Below, one piece after another: positions 10,020-18,486 of a stretch of DNA of 64,000 bases. The notes under the pieces were generated by a model. It saw only the letters and a list, made by a program, of their open reading frames with translations. It made no database searches and had not been told where the DNA came from. Source of the DNA: SW10 sp965657795 (GTDB lineage Bacteria > Verrucomicrobiota > Verrucomicrobiia > Verrucomicrobiales > Akkermansiaceae); NCBI GenBank assembly GCA_965657795.1, contig CBFHQJ010000010.1, positions 1 through 64,000 of the forward strand. Direction: 5' to 3'. Position 1 is the first letter of the stretch. The number at the start of each line of letters is the position of its first letter. The position numbers and the translations under genes were made by a program.

Positions 10020-10843
10020 CCGATACGCCAGAAGTTTCGAAAGTTAGTGGAATCAAAGTCGCACTCGCGGTGATTCCAGCCCTCCTGATCTTTTCGATTG
10101 TTATCGCTCTTTATTTGGGGGCGAACGCGGATCAAGAAGAGAGTGAACCGCGTGAAGGGGATGTTACGGTATCCGAGATGTCCGATTATCTGCTCAAGTT
10201 GAACAACCTGATTGGTGAGCGTGACATTGGGACTGTGGCAGGACAAAAGGCGTTTCGTCAGCTGAATGCCATGACAACGGGAACGCTTGGTCCCGAAAAT
10301 TTGGGCTACGAAGTTTATCGTACTCAGATTGATTCTGCGAATGATCTGCTTTGGTCAACGATTTGGATCAAGGCCGGGGATCGTGATGTCAAAGATCCTG
10401 TGGTTGTGGCGATCCCGCAGGCCTCACGAGGTTCGGGGCCGGCTTTCGGGTTTGGCTTTGCGGAATACCTGACCTCTCATCAGACCACTGCGGGAGTTAG
10501 GATTGTGTTTTATCCTCCACTGGTGAACGGCGGTCTTGATAATTGGATTTGGGAGCGATGCGGCGAAGAAGGCCATACCATGAAGGGATTCGTTAAGGTG
10601 ACCGGAGATGACGAGCCAAATCGCTCACCACGATTCCTGGTCCCGGAACCGCTGAAGGCGAAAGTGGAATCGCTAGGTTCCTCGGAAATCTGGAACGACG
10701 ACGCTAAAATCGAAGTGGGTGATCATGCGGTTCTCGAAGTGAGACTGGGTGATGATACGCTTTTTTCACGTGAGGAGCATTCTCAGCGATTGATCCGCAT
10801 GATGCCTGTCATCAAGGAGTTAGTTGAGAGTCTGAACGAGTGA
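10016..10843 (+). CDS. Membrane-anchored protein, possibly a degenerate M28-peptidase-like fold
   Basis: 275 residues, coupled to lpxB by an ATGA overlap. An N-terminal membrane helix (about 13-34, IKVALAVIPALLIFSIVIAL) precedes a periplasmic domain. The segments LIGERDIGTVAGQKAFRQLN and YLTSHQTTAGVRIVFYPPL resemble in order the first part of M28 aminopeptidases, but the metal-binding His/Asp residues are not apparent. If the relation is real it is a non-catalytic member. I do not assign a function. Confidence 0.6.
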   Translation: MTDTPEVSKVSGIKVALAVIPALLIFSIVIALYLGANADQEESEPREGDVTVSEMSDYLLKLNNLIGERDIGTVAGQKAFRQLNAMTTGTLGPENLGYEVYRTQIDSANDLLWSTIWIKAGDRDVKDPVVVAIPQASRGSGPAFGFGFAEYLTSHQTTAGVRIVFYPPLVNGGLDNWIWERCGEEGHTMKGFVKVTGDDEPNRSPRFLVPEPLKAKVESLGSSEIWNDDAKIEVGDHAVLEVRLGDDTLFSREEHSQRLIRMMPVIKELVESLNE

Positions 10844-10905
10844 GCAATCCGGGACGTTTGGGATTTCCTTGCAAGATTGGTTGATGTCGCCTTGTTTTGA
10901 TAGCA

Positions 10906-12564
10906 ATGAAAAAGGTATTCGGAACAAGTCTGCTGGTTCTCCCGTTTTGTATTGCTGCGATGGCGGAGTCCATTTGGGTGGAGGGTGAGTCTGCTGAAAG
11001 CAAATCGGTCCGTAAGAATGGTTGGTATGCCAGTGTTAAGACGGACGGGCTCTCCGGGGGCGGACTTTTGAGCCACTGGGGAGGCGGTCCGGGAAAGGCC
11101 GGGTATCAAGTGAGCATTCCGGAAGACGGCAAGTATGCTCTTTGGCTGCGCGCCAACCCAGTGCAAGCCAAGCTTCGCGTTCGAGTCGGCCCGGGAAAAT
11201 GGTTGGAGCCCAATTTAAAAGCGGCAAGCCATGAGCAGATCAACATTGCGGGTGACAATAAACCGGATCTTCGATTTGTGGCCTGGATCAAGGCGGGGGA
11301 ATTGACCCTCAAGAAAGGTGCGCAACCGGTGGCGCTGGAATTTGTATCCGGCAATAATCATCATGGAATGCTTGACTGCTTTTGTTTGACGACCGATCTG
11401 GATTGGAAGCCGCAGGGCACCAGAAAACCGGGAGAGAAAGCAAGACTTTGGCAAATTCAAGAGATCACGGAGTCCAATCTTGATCGCTGGATTGATTTCA
11501 TTCGCCCTTCGGGAGAGGAACTCGGCTGGCGGGCGGTTCGCTGGCACAGCAGCCTCTCGGAAGCCGCTGAAGAAGCGAAAAAGTTGAAACGCCCGATTTT
11601 ACTCTGGGCTATGAACGGCCATCCCTGTGGTGAGACCTGAAACAATGGCGTCATGGGACGACGCGAGATCTGGTCAGATCTCCAAATTCAAAAAATCGCT
11701 TCCGAGTATGTCTGCGTGATCGAAGAGACCTTCTTCCTTTATCCGCCGGACTGGATGCAAAATCCTCCAAATCCCGCTGCTACCAATTTGTTTAAATCCT
11801 ATGTTTCCAAATCTCCGCCGGGAACTTTTCCGAAGCAGACTTCGACTTATCAGGGCCTCTATTGCATGGGTGCGGACGGAACCTACCTCTCCGGGAAATT
11901 CGCGCGTCAAAGTCGTGAGGTCGCTCGTGAGACATTAACCACCGGGTTAGCCAAATGGAAAGGGCTCGCCCGTGATCGCGGCGACCAACCCAAATCTGTT
12001 CCTACAAACAAGCTCGCTCTCTATGGGGGCGAAGAGCTTCGTGAAGGCGGCCTTAAGTTGGAAGTGGCTTATCGGGATCTGCCCCGTGGTAAAGTCCAGC
12101 GTCCGGGAAATGCTCAATTTCCGAATCCCTATAATTTAGGTTGGTTTGACCTGAAGCCAGCGGAAGCGAAAACCTTTGTGACGAACAGCCGGGAAAAGAA
12201 GGAGATTCCAGATCGTGTTTTCAAGAAGCTGGCCCGGACCCGCCTCAAAGACGCGGTGCGTGGGCAAATGGGGGATTGGAAGCAGGGCGACCTCAAGGAG
12301 GGGCAGTTGTTCACTCGTCTGATCTCGTCGAAAGGCTCTGTGCAAACCTATGAGTTGAGCGGGAGTGCCTCGCTGGGATCCGGTGACCTTTGGTTCAAGC
12401 CGCATTTCACTGGAACCGTGAGTTATGATTTTTCGGCTGGCGAATTCACAGAATTCAAACTAATCGCCGCAGGTCAGCGGGCTGGCAAAGGCGGAGCCAA
12501 CGGTCGGGAGACAGATTTGGGGCCTGCGCCAATGGCGATTGCACTTACGCTTTACAAGCCGTAA
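10906..12564 (+). CDS. Candidate selenoprotein: secreted thioredoxin-like protein with in-frame UGA (Sec245)
   Basis: ATG 10906 to TAA 12562-12564, 552 residues if the TGA at 11638-11640 is read as selenocysteine. A signal peptide (residues 1-20, ending IAAMA) precedes a beta-rich carbohydrate-binding-like domain (EGESAESKSV ... NHHGMLDCFCL, about 22-165). Next comes a segment AAEEAKKLKRPILLWAMNGH, which resembles the first helix and strand of thioredoxin-like domains, leading to PCGETU (Cys241, Sec245). The frame stays open for another 307 codons with clean coding character, ending LGPAPMAIALTLYKP. Seven base pairs closing a GGTC loop lie 24 bases after the TGA. The alternative is a TGG-to-TGA nonsense mutation like others in the window. 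I recall related planctomycete and verrucomicrobial proteins with a Cys-rich motif here, but cannot verify that. No selA, selB, selC or selD lies in the window. Confidence 0.75.
11648..11682 (+). promoter_or_regulatory. Bacterial SECIS-like element: two abutting hairpins after the in-frame UGA
   Basis: Hairpin 1 is GCGTC (11648-11652) with GACGC (11660-11664) around a 7-base loop. Hairpin 2 follows without a gap: GAGATCT (11665-11671) with AGATCTC (11676-11682), perfect 7 bp, loop GGTC (11672-11675). The loop starts 31 bases after the UGA. The SelB-binding hairpins of E. coli fdhF and Moorella fdhA, as I remember them, present the same GGUC loop. The spacing is within the range used for bacterial SECIS searches (about 16-37 bases). 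There is no obvious bulged U beside the loop. Confidence 0.7.
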
Positions 12565-12568
12565 CGAA

Positions 12569-13813
12569 TTAGAAGCGCCCCGGAGCAAGTTGCTCGAGCT
12601 TGATCGCGGGCTTGTCGCCTGTGACGAGGTCGGCGACGAGTTTGCCGGTCACTGGAGCGAGCGAAAGCCCCATCATGGAGTGACCGGTGGCGATGATGAG
12701 ATTGTTTATTTTGGGCGCGCGGCCGAGATAGGGGAGTCCGTCGGGCGAGCAGGGGCGGAGTCCGACCCAGGGTTCGAGGTTTTCGAAATCTGCCGGGGAA
12801 TACTGCGGGTAGAATTTGCAGAAGGCTTCGACCACGCCTTGAAGCCGGGGCTTGCTGACGGAGGTATTGGTACCGCAGATTTCCATGGTGCCGGCAACGC
12901 GGAGGTTGTCTCCCATCGGAGTGACGGCGACGCGACCTTCCTTGAGAAGCGAGCAAAGGAGTGGGTTGGCGACAGGTTTCGGAAGGGTAAGGGAGTAGCC
13001 CTTACCGCCTTGCATGGGGAGTGAGAGGCCAATTTGTTTCGCAAGTTCGGTCGTGTTGATGCCACCTGCGAGGACGATGGTCTCGGCGGAGTAGTTTTCG
13101 CCGGACCTGGTGGTGATGCTTTTGATTTTGCCGTTGGCGGCTTCCAATTTGACGACCTCGCCGGAGATGAATTCGCCTCCATTTTTGAGAATGGAATTAC
13201 GAAGAGCCTGGATGAAATCGCCAGGTGAGAGGTGGCAGTCTTGTGGCCACCAGACGCCACCTTTAGCTGTGATTTCGGCATTTGGTTCGAGTTCCTTGAT
13301 TCGGGTTTGATCGCAGACCTCGGCTTCAAGTCCCAGGGTGTGGGCGTGCTCCGCGACTTCGGCTTCTTCTTCCAGTCCGGCCTCGGATTGACAGAGCATA
13401 AGGAGGCCTTTCTGAATAAGTGGGAAGTCTTGCTTCTCTGAAAGCTCGACGTGGAGGCGTCGACTTTCGAGTGATAAGTCGCGCAAGAGTTCCTGGGTGT
13501 TGGCGACGTGCTTTTTGGTGGAGTGCTTTGTGAAAAGCCAGATCCAGCGGGCGAGGGTTGGGGAGAGTCGGGGGCGAAGGAAGAAGGGACTTTTAGGGTT
13601 GAGCATCCACTTGAGTCCCTGGGAAATGACGCCGGGGGCGGCGAGGGGAATGAAGTGGGAGGGCACCACCATGCCGGCGTTCCCTTCGGAACAACTTTGA
13701 GCCAGAGAGTCGTCACGCTCGATGATGCGAACGGAGTGACCGGCCGAGGCGAGGTAGTGGCCGGTGGCGAGTCCGACGACTCCGCCACCGACGATGAGAA
13801 CTTCTTGGGGCAT
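12569..13813 (-). CDS. FAD-dependent D-amino acid dehydrogenase, probable D-hydroxyproline dehydrogenase
   Basis: 414 residues from ATG 13813. An N-terminal Rossmann motif VLIVGGGVVGLATGHYLA binds FAD, and IIERDD follows at the expected spacing. SEGNAGMVVPSHFIPLAAPG is typical of DadA-like enzymes. The C-terminus has PWVGLRPCSPDGLPYLG and ATGHSMMGLSLAPVTGKLVA, which close the FAD site. The neighbours are a hydroxyproline epimerase, a pyrroline-carboxylate deaminase-type protein and a 2-oxoglutarate semialdehyde dehydrogenase. From that I infer it oxidises cis-4-hydroxy-D-proline to pyrroline-4-hydroxy-2-carboxylate. D-proline or D-alanine remain possible substrates on sequence alone. Its 3' end meets that of the candidate selenoprotein. 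Confidence 0.85.
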   Translation of the reverse strand: MPQEVLIVGGGVVGLATGHYLASAGHSVRIIERDDSLAQSCSEGNAGMVVPSHFIPLAAPGVISQGLKWMLNPKSPFFLRPRLSPTLARWIWLFTKHSTKKHVANTQELLRDLSLESRRLHVELSEKQDFPLIQKGLLMLCQSEAGLEEEAEVAEHAHTLGLEAEVCDQTRIKELEPNAEITAKGGVWWPQDCHLSPGDFIQALRNSILKNGGEFISGEVVKLEAANGKIKSITTRSGENYSAETIVLAGGINTTELAKQIGLSLPMQGGKGYSLTLPKPVANPLLCSLLKEGRVAVTPMGDNLRVAGTMEICGTNTSVSKPRLQGVVEAFCKFYPQYSPADFENLEPWVGLRPCSPDGLPYLGRAPKINNLIIATGHSMMGLSLAPVTGKLVADLVTGDKPAIKLEQLAPGRF

Positions 13814-13831
13814 GGGGCTTGTGCTCTGCAA

Positions 13832-13854
13832 CCAAAAGCTGGAGCTTTTGGCTA
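13832..13854 (-). repeat. REP-like palindrome, copy 1
   Basis: CCAAAAGC (13832-13839) and GCTTTTGG (13844-13851) form an 8-bp hairpin with loop TGGA. On the minus strand the unit reads TAGCC AAAAGC TCCA GCTTTTGG. Its first three bases (13852-13854) are the TAG stop codon of the aldehyde dehydrogenase gene. Confidence 0.8.
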
Positions 13855-15417
13855 CTTTTCCAAGGTTCCGTTGACGAGTCGGGCGATGCCTGCGGGGTTG
13901 GCGTCCTGGAGTTCGACGGGAAGCGCGGAATCAGGGAAGCTCTGGAAGCTGACGGGACGGGTGTATCGGAGGATGGCCCCGGTTCCGACAGAGGTGCTGG
14001 CGCCATCGGAGGTGGCGGGGTAGGGGCCGCCGTGAACCATGGCCGAGTTGACTTCGACTCCGGTCGGGAAGCCGTTGATGATGACTCGGCCGGCTTTTTG
14101 TTCGAGGATTTGGAGAAGCTCTCCGGCGTGGGCGAGTTCTTCGTCAGTGCCGTGAACGGTAGCGGTGAGTTGGCCTTCCAGTGAATGGGCGGCATTCATC
14201 ATATCGTCCTTTGATCCGCACTCGATGATGAGGGAGGAGGGGCCGAAGATTTCGGCGCTGAGTTCGGGGTTGGAAGTGAAGTCGCTTGCGCTGGCTTTTA
14301 GAATTGCCGGGCATGCCTTGTTTGCTTCATCCGAGGTGACCTCGCCGATGGTGTCGACGCCGCTTTGGCCGCGCAGCTTCTTAAGGCTGTTTGCGAAGTT
14401 GTTGAGAATTCCGCCATGAAGCATGGTGGCGGGAGCAGCATCGTTGAAGCCACCTTGGAGGGTCGATTCGAAGGCTTTGGAGGTGTGGCCGAAGACGAGA
14501 CCGGGGCAGGTGCAGAATTGTCCGGCACCGAGGGTGACGGAACCAATGAGATCTTGCGCGATTTGTTCGCCGCGCTCGGCCATGGCGCCGGGAAGGATGA
14601 AGATGGGATTGACGGAGGACATTTCCGCGAAGACGGGAATAGGCTCGGGTCGGGCTGCGGCCGCGTCCATGAGGGCGCGGCCTCCGGCACGGGAACCAGT
14701 GAAGCCAACGGCTTTGATGCCGGGGTTTGTGACGAGAGCGGTGCCGAGTTCAATACCGGAATCGAAGATCATGGAGAAGGTTCCTTCAGGCATTTCGCAT
14801 TCAATCACGGCGGCTTGAACTGCGCTGGCGACGATTTCGGCCACCCCGGCGTGAGCCGAGTGGGCGCGCACGATGACGGGGCAGCCGGCAGCGAGGGCAC
14901 TGGCGGTGTCACCCCCGGCGACGGAGAAGGCGAGGGGGAAATTGGAGGCGCAGAAAACGGCGACAGGCCCGAGAGGGCGGCGCATGGAGCGAAGGTCCGG
15001 CTTGGGAATAGGGGCGCGATCGGGGTCGGCGGTTTCGATGCGGGCATCGACCCATGAGCCCTCTTCGATGAGGTCGGCAAACATGTTGAGTTGGCCGATG
15101 GTGCGCCCGCGTTCACCTTCGCAGCGGGGTTCTGGGAGTCCGGCTTCGGCCATCATGCGGGGGGTGATGTCGGGGCCGGCGGCGTTGATTTTTTCTCCGA
15201 TGGTGCGGAGGAACTTGGCGCGCGTTTTGGGATCGACCTTGGAGTAGGCCTGAAAGGCTTCGGTGGCGAGGGTGACGGCTTTCTCGAGGTCGGCCGTGGT
15301 CGCTGAGTAGAAGGTTGGTTCCAGTTGTTCGCCGGTGGCAGCGTTGCTGGGGGTAAAGTAGTCCGAGCTGTCGGTGGCGCGGCTGTTGCCGATGAAGGAG
15401 TATCCGGTGAGGTTCAT
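13852..15417 (-). CDS. 2-oxoglutarate semialdehyde (2,5-dioxovalerate) dehydrogenase
   Basis: 521 residues, the size of NADP-dependent 2-oxoglutarate semialdehyde dehydrogenases rather than typical 480-residue aldehyde dehydrogenases. PLGPVAVFCASNFPLAFSVA (cofactor site), GFTGSRAGGRALMD, catalytic Glu in FAEMSSVNP and catalytic Cys in GAGQFCTCPG are all present. EIFGPSSLI follows near the C-terminus. It makes 2-oxoglutarate, the last step of hydroxyproline (or pentose/glucarate) breakdown. The neighbours favour hydroxyproline. Its TAG stop codon lies inside a REP-like palindrome. Confidence 0.93.
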   Translation of the reverse strand: MNLTGYSFIGNSRATDSSDYFTPSNAATGEQLEPTFYSATTADLEKAVTLATEAFQAYSKVDPKTRAKFLRTIGEKINAAGPDITPRMMAEAGLPEPRCEGERGRTIGQLNMFADLIEEGSWVDARIETADPDRAPIPKPDLRSMRRPLGPVAVFCASNFPLAFSVAGGDTASALAAGCPVIVRAHSAHAGVAEIVASAVQAAVIECEMPEGTFSMIFDSGIELGTALVTNPGIKAVGFTGSRAGGRALMDAAAARPEPIPVFAEMSSVNPIFILPGAMAERGEQIAQDLIGSVTLGAGQFCTCPGLVFGHTSKAFESTLQGGFNDAAPATMLHGGILNNFANSLKKLRGQSGVDTIGEVTSDEANKACPAILKASASDFTSNPELSAEIFGPSSLIIECGSKDDMMNAAHSLEGQLTATVHGTDEELAHAGELLQILEQKAGRVIINGFPTGVEVNSAMVHGGPYPATSDGASTSVGTGAILRYTRPVSFQSFPDSALPVELQDANPAGIARLVNGTLEK

Positions 15418-15453
15418 GATGATGATAGTTTTAAGAGTTGGTTCTGAAGATGG

Positions 15454-15478
15454 TAGCCAAAAGCTCCAGCTTTTGGCT
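15454..15478 (+). repeat. REP-like palindrome, copy 2
   Basis: AGCCAAAAGC (15455-15464) and GCTTTTGGCT (15469-15478) form a perfect 10-bp hairpin around TCCA, preceded by T to give TAGCC. It is opposite in orientation to copy 3, which lies 16 bases further on, so the two form an inverted pair upstream of the dehydrogenase start. Confidence 0.8.
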
Positions 15479-15494
15479 CTTGGGTTGAGGAATT

Positions 15495-15517
15495 CCGAAA
15501 GCAGGAGCTCTCGGCTA
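15495..15517 (-). repeat. REP-like palindrome, copy 3
   Basis: CCGAAAGC (15495-15502) and GCTCTCGG (15507-15514) with loop AGGA, one mismatch in the stem. Read on the minus strand it begins TAGCCGAGAGC, and the TAG (15515-15517) is the stop codon of the epimerase gene. Confidence 0.75.
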
Positions 15518-16444
15518 CGTGATTCCGTGTTTGAAGGGGTCGTCTGGGTGGATGATGACGGTGGTTTCGCCGGTCACGAAAGCACGACCGGTGACGACGG
15601 GGATTACCTTAGCGGAGTTAGGGAGGGATTCAAATGATCCTTCGAAAACGCTACCAATGATGGAGGCTTGGCGCCAGGTTTGGCCTTCGGCGAGTTCGCC
15701 GCTCGCAGCTAGGCAGGCGAGCTTGGCGCTGGTGCCAGTTCCACAGGGGGATCGGTCATAAGCCGAGCCGGGGCAGAGGACGAAGTTTTGGGAGTCGGCT
15801 TCGATTCCGGGTTGGGGTGAGGCGAAGCACTCGATGTGATCGATTTCTCCGCCGTTTTCGCCAGTGATGTTTTGGGCGTGCAGGGAGTCGCGAACAGTCT
15901 TGGTGAACTCGGTGAGGGAGTCTATATTTTTGGTTTTGATTTCGGGTCCTTGATCAGAAATCAGAAAGAACCAGTTGCCTCCCCATGAGATGTCGCCGGT
16001 GATTTTTTGACCATCAGGCAGGGTGACCTCGACGTCCTTTGCGAAGCGATAAGAGGGGATGTTTTTGACAGTAATGGAGTGATCTTTGTTGAGGATAGCC
16101 GTGACGACTCCAACGGGTGTTTCAATACGATGTTCGCCAGGCTCAATGCGGCCTTGGTGTGCCAGGGTTTCCACGATGCCTATCGTGCCATGAAGGCAGG
16201 AGTGAAGGCAGGAGAGATTATTGAAGAAGACAACTCCGGTGACGCAGGTGGGATCTGCAGGTTCGCAGAGGCAGGCTCCGACAATGGCGTCGAAACCGCG
16301 GGGCTCATTAATGAGGGTCGTGCGAATCCAGTCGGCCTCGTTCTCGAGGAAATCGCGAGTGGCAACAGCTCCGACGGGGAGGTCGAGCCCGGAGACGATG
16401 GTGCGGGTGGGTTCGCCGCCGGTGTGGGTGTCGATGATCTGCAT
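15515..16444 (-). CDS. 4-hydroxyproline 2-epimerase (proline racemase family)
   Basis: 309 residues from ATG 16444 (MQIIDTHTGGEPTR), the family's standard start. Both catalytic cysteines are present: one in SCLHGTIG (about residue 90) and one in DRSPCGTGTSA (about 230). Two cysteines mark epimerases or racemases; trans-3-hydroxyproline dehydratases have Thr at the second site by family knowledge. It converts trans-4-hydroxy-L-proline to cis-4-hydroxy-D-proline. The first motif is unusual: most members have MCGHG, here it is SCLHG, with Leu for Gly next to the cysteine. Lies 50 bases behind the lyase-family gene in the same operon. Confidence 0.9.
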   Translation of the reverse strand: MQIIDTHTGGEPTRTIVSGLDLPVGAVATRDFLENEADWIRTTLINEPRGFDAIVGACLCEPADPTCVTGVVFFNNLSCLHSCLHGTIGIVETLAHQGRIEPGEHRIETPVGVVTAILNKDHSITVKNIPSYRFAKDVEVTLPDGQKITGDISWGGNWFFLISDQGPEIKTKNIDSLTEFTKTVRDSLHAQNITGENGGEIDHIECFASPQPGIEADSQNFVLCPGSAYDRSPCGTGTSAKLACLAASGELAEGQTWRQASIIGSVFEGSFESLPNSAKVIPVVTGRAFVTGETTVIIHPDDPFKHGIT

Positions 16445-16494
16445 GGGGTGGTGGAAGATGGGGGTGAAGCAGGGCTGCCCGCCCGCTCTCCATA

Positions 16495-17436
16495 TTACTT
16501 GCCTTCCCAGTTGCTCCACCAGCTACGGAAGAGGGCGTGCTGGTTGTGGAGAAATTGCTTCTGAGCAGGGCTCAGTTGATCGTAGGAATTGATTTGGTGT
16601 TCGTAAGCGGTGTGGCCTTCGAGGACCATGAGCTCCTTGTAGTAGAGGACAAGGTCGGGGCCTTCGTCAAAGGTGGAAAGAACGGTGAGGGCTTCGGAGA
16701 GTTCGAGCGCGTAGCGACGGGCTTGGGGGTCTCCTTTGGCCGCGGCTTCGCAGAGCCCGATGAAGCGGAGGATTTCTTTGGGAAGGGCATTGCCAACGCC
16801 GGTGATGGCGCCGGTCGCTCCGCAGTTGACAAAGCCGTGATAAACCTGGGTATCGACTCCGGCCATGAGGATGAGAGATTCATCCTGGCTGGTGATGTTT
16901 TCGGCAGCGTAGCTGAGGGAATCGGCACCGCCGAATTCCTTAAAGCCGACGAGTGAAGGGAATTTTTCCCGCAGAGAGAAGAAGAGGTCGGCTTTGGTTT
17001 CGAAGCCGTAGTAGGGAGAGTTGTAAATGACGGCGGGAAGGTCTCCGCCGGCTTTCAGGATTTCGCTGAAGTGATGAACCTGGGCGGCGGGGGAGCTTCC
17101 GCGCGAGAGAACGCGGGGGATGACCATGAGTCCGTCGGCTCCGACTTCGCGGGCGTGGGCGGCATGTGCGGCGGCGATGGTGGTGTTTTGAGCACCTGTG
17201 CCAACGACGGTGGGTATGCCTGCTTCCACGAGTCGCTTGATTCCTTCCATGCGTTGAGCGTCGGTGAGGAGGGGCCAATCACCCATCGATCCACAATAAA
17301 CGACTCCGCGCATGCCTTGAGCGATGAGGTCTTTGGCGGTTTCGACGAGGGCATCGTAGTTGACGGTGCCACTGGCATCGCAGGGAGTCATGAGTGCGGG
17401 AATGCAGCCTTCAAAAATGGGACGATCATTGGACAT
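16495..17436 (-). CDS. DHDPS/NAL-family lyase, probable pyrroline-4-hydroxy-2-carboxylate deaminase
   Basis: 313 residues from ATG 17436 (MSNDRPIFEGCIPALMTP). The fold is a class I aldolase barrel. GVVYCGSMGDWPLLT carries the GTTGE-equivalent loop, the tyrosine motif is in VIYNSPYYGF, and the Schiff-base lysine is in LVGFKEFGGADSL. In this cluster it should deaminate and dehydrate the pyrroline-hydroxycarboxylate to 2-oxoglutarate semialdehyde. It is the first gene of the minus-strand operon (lyase, epimerase, aldehyde dehydrogenase, oxidoreductase) and is divergent from the PLP enzyme with about 99 bases between starts. Confidence 0.87.
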   Translation of the reverse strand: MSNDRPIFEGCIPALMTPCDASGTVNYDALVETAKDLIAQGMRGVVYCGSMGDWPLLTDAQRMEGIKRLVEAGIPTVVGTGAQNTTIAAAHAAHAREVGADGLMVIPRVLSRGSSPAAQVHHFSEILKAGGDLPAVIYNSPYYGFETKADLFFSLREKFPSLVGFKEFGGADSLSYAAENITSQDESLILMAGVDTQVYHGFVNCGATGAITGVGNALPKEILRFIGLCEAAAKGDPQARRYALELSEALTVLSTFDEGPDLVLYYKELMVLEGHTAYEHQINSYDQLSPAQKQFLHNQHALFRSWWSNWEGK

Positions 17437-17535
17437 GGGGAGACAATGGACAGGAAGTGGCGTTTTGTCTTGTCCCGAAGCAGAGAAATCGGTGGCGATT
17501 TTGACAAAAGGGATCGGATTGCTAGTCTCGATAGC

Positions 17536-18486
17536 ATGTCCGAGAGAAATGGAGTGCTGCCAGAGGGGGCGAGATATATCCATCAGGTCCCAGCGACCCC
17601 GCTGGTCCCGGTGGCTTTGGAGTGTGGGGTGGAAATTTGGTGCAAGTTGGAGTTCATGAATCCGAGTGGTTCGACCAAGGACCGGATTGCACGGCACATT
17701 CTTGAAAAGGGGTGGCGCTCCGGGAAACTCAGCGAAGGAAGCACGGTGGTGGAGGCTTCGAGTGGGTCAACGAGTATTGCCTTTGCCTTGGCTTGCAGTC
17801 AGATGGGGCTGAAGTTCGTGGCCTTTATTCCGGATACTGCAACTTCGGAAAGGGAGTGCATTATTAAGGCCTATGGCGGTGAGGTGAGGCGGGTGTCGGG
17901 AACGATGGTCGAGGTGCTTTCATCGGCGGCGGATTTTGCCGAGAAGGAAGGGGTCTTTTTGGGGCGGCAATTCGCGAACGAGGACAATACCGAGGCTCAT
18001 CGAATTTTTACGGGTCCTGAAATTCTTCGTCAGATTCCCGGTGGGTGTGTCGATGCGGTTGTGAGCGGAGTCGGAACCGGTGGGACTTTGCGGGGATTAT
18101 TTGAGGCCTTTCAGTTGGCGGGCTGCGGTGTTACGGCCAATGCCGCGATCCCGAGGCAAGGGGAACTCTTTGGGTCAAACCTCGAGTGCTGCAGTTTGAA
18201 ATTCAGCTCCGATGTCCCCGGGGTGGCGGAAGATATCAGCGAGATCTATTCGGGCTGGGAATGTGATCAACTTCGTGAGTGGGAGATCGGTGACGCGTCG
18301 TGTTTGGAGCTCACGAGGAAGCTTTGGGCGAAGGGATTTCCGGTTGGGCCGAGTTCGGGATTAAATTTTGCAGCCGCATTGCAAGTTGCTGCTGATTTGG
18401 GCGAAGGTTGTCGCGTGGTTACGGTCTTTCCGGACCGGATGGAACGGTATTTTTCACATAAGGTTTTTGACGGTTATCGCGCGTGA
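17536..18486 (+). CDS. PLP-dependent enzyme of the cysteine synthase family
   Basis: 316 residues from ATG 17536. PSGSTKDR carries the PLP lysine (about residue 45). EASSGSTSIAFALAC matches the substrate loop of cysteine and cystathionine synthases, and SGVGTGGTLRG is the phosphate-binding glycine loop. PVGPSSGLN lies near the C-terminus. Fold type II is safe, but the substrate is not. A gene of this type next to hydroxyproline catabolism and coupled (GTGA overlap) to a regulator could serve a related beta-replacement or deamination reaction. Ordinary O-acetylserine sulfhydrylase activity is the conservative alternative. Confidence 0.8.
   Translation: MSERNGVLPEGARYIHQVPATPLVPVALECGVEIWCKLEFMNPSGSTKDRIARHILEKGWRSGKLSEGSTVVEASSGSTSIAFALACSQMGLKFVAFIPDTATSERECIIKAYGGEVRRVSGTMVEVLSSAADFAEKEGVFLGRQFANEDNTEAHRIFTGPEILRQIPGGCVDAVVSGVGTGGTLRGLFEAFQLAGCGVTANAAIPRQGELFGSNLECCSLKFSSDVPGVAEDISEIYSGWECDQLREWEIGDASCLELTRKLWAKGFPVGPSSGLNFAAALQVAADLGEGCRVVTVFPDRMERYFSHKVFDGYRA

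Noticed and set aside
12706..13788. 360-codon frame overlapping the FAD dehydrogenase
   Set aside because: Ser/Pro-rich out-of-frame shadow of a gene with clear FAD motifs.
14365..15057. Long plus-strand open frame of 230 codons
   Set aside because: It is the antisense shadow of the aldehyde dehydrogenase gene, Gly/Glu-rich with no recognisable domain.
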